A stretch of 6,090 nt of DNA from Oscillospiraceae bacterium (GTDB taxonomy: Bacteria > Bacillota > Clostridia > Oscillospirales > Oscillospiraceae), in NCBI GenBank assembly GCA_009786775.1, contig WQRL01000090.1, positions 1-6,090 on the forward strand, in the 5' to 3' direction. This document shows, in pieces, positions 5,639 through 6,090 of the stretch (within the stretch, counting starts at the first letter, position 1; every line of letters starts with the position of its first letter). A model generated the notes under the pieces. That model saw nothing but the letters and a program-made list of their open reading frames with translations. It was not told where the DNA came from and did not search any database. The translations under genes and the position numbers were made by a program.

Positions 5639-6090
5639 TCACCGTGGCACAAACCCCTCAAACACAGTTTCAACCTCATCGGAAATAACCCAGAGCTTCC
5701 CATTGTACTTGCTTATAATATTCTTGCAAATAGCGAGCCCCATGCCACCTTCGCCGCCGCGCACCCTTGTGGTAAAGCCTGTATCGAAAATTTTGTCCCA
5801 GTTCTCCTGTGCAATCACAGGCCCATTATTGGAAAATTTGAACTTAAAACTATGAATGTCCTCAAAAATCTCAATGGTCAAAGAACGGAAATCCTCTGAG
5901 GCCTTCTCCGAAAGAGCATTTAAGGAATTGTCTATAATATTGCCAAACAGCTTGCACAGCTCCCAGTCAGGGATTGGCACGCCCGAGAGAGAAGTGTTTA
6001 TCTCCACCAGGACACTTATGCCCATCCTCTCGGCAGCCTGGCGCTTGGCCTCCAAAATGGCATTTACGGCAGGGATAGAAGTCTTGAGGG
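5639..6090 (-). CDS. GHKL-type sensor histidine kinase, C-terminal ATPase domain (start beyond window)
   Basis: The visible 149 residues are the C-terminal end of a kinase that begins beyond base 6090; the frame is open to the window edge. The entry LKTSIPAVNAILEAKRQAAE and the N box LFGNIIDNSLNAL are typical of the AgrC/CitA-like branch, in which the ATP domain follows a Spo0B-like dimerisation helix. The region NNGPVIAQENWDKIFDTGFT replaces the classic DxGxG box, and GGEGGMGLAICKNIISKYNG is the G2-type ATP lid. Sensor, membrane helices and phosphorylated His are outside the window. Kinases of this branch usually signal to LytTR regulators, and one lies about 2.5 kb downstream on the same strand; pairing is plausible but unproven. 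The gene ends in TGA at 5639-5641. Confidence 0.92.
   Translation of the reverse strand, partial: LKTSIPAVNAILEAKRQAAERMGISVLVEINTSLSGVPIPDWELCKLFGNIIDNSLNALSEKASEDFRSLTIEIFEDIHSFKFKFSNNGPVIAQENWDKIFDTGFTTRVRGGEGGMGLAICKNIISKYNGKLWVISDEVETVFEGFVPR

Noticed and set aside
5418..5642. - strand frame of 74 codons between the kinase and nfeD, considered as an AgrD-like peptide precursor
   Set aside because: It overlaps the kinase stop, has no good ribosome site, no leader/cyclising core/acidic tail pattern, and reads straight through the inverted repeat.

Overview
This 6.1 kb window looks like the chromosome of a member of the Clostridia (Firmicutes), perhaps Oscillospiraceae-like. The reasons are strong AGGAGG-type ribosome binding sites, frequent GTG and TTG starts, a FloA-type flotillin, a small four-cysteine TSCPD protein, and an AgrC/AgrA-style pair of GHKL kinase and LytTR regulator. 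I recognised all families by eye; no database search was run.

Left block, + strand (1-2409): the 3' end of a phosphate-uptake (pst) operon. It holds the C-terminal part of PstA, then a PstB-family ATPase, an SGNH/GDSL hydrolase and an 80-residue TSCPD protein. The genes are tightly packed and two of the starts are non-ATG. The PstB homologue keeps its signature motif and switch histidine but has lost the Walker A lysine, the Q-loop glutamine and the catalytic glutamate, so it is probably not an active ATPase on its own. No phoU follows it. A perfect 10-bp stem at 2442-2468 separates this operon from the convergent genes.

Right block, - strand (read from 6090 down to 2475): the C-terminal ATPase domain of a GHKL-type sensor kinase; a roughly 300-bp region without a credible gene; then nfeD and floA, a membrane-microdomain pair with a good sigma-A-type promoter. 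After a 27-nt hairpin come a Pro/Gln/Arg-rich protein of unknown function and a LytTR response regulator joined by an ATGA overlap. Kinase and regulator are of the types that usually pair, so the flotillin genes appear to sit inside a signalling locus. That is inference from position.

The non-coding stretch between the kinase and nfeD is the most structured DNA here. It has a 42-nt tandem repeat (two units, 5371-5454) running into a long imperfect inverted repeat (5452-5490 with 5556-5594). There 38 of 39 positions can pair, and all six non-Watson-Crick pairs are G-U if the + strand is the transcript. It may be a structured RNA or a decayed MITE-like element.

The two leads most worth following are the triply degenerate PstB and this inverted repeat.
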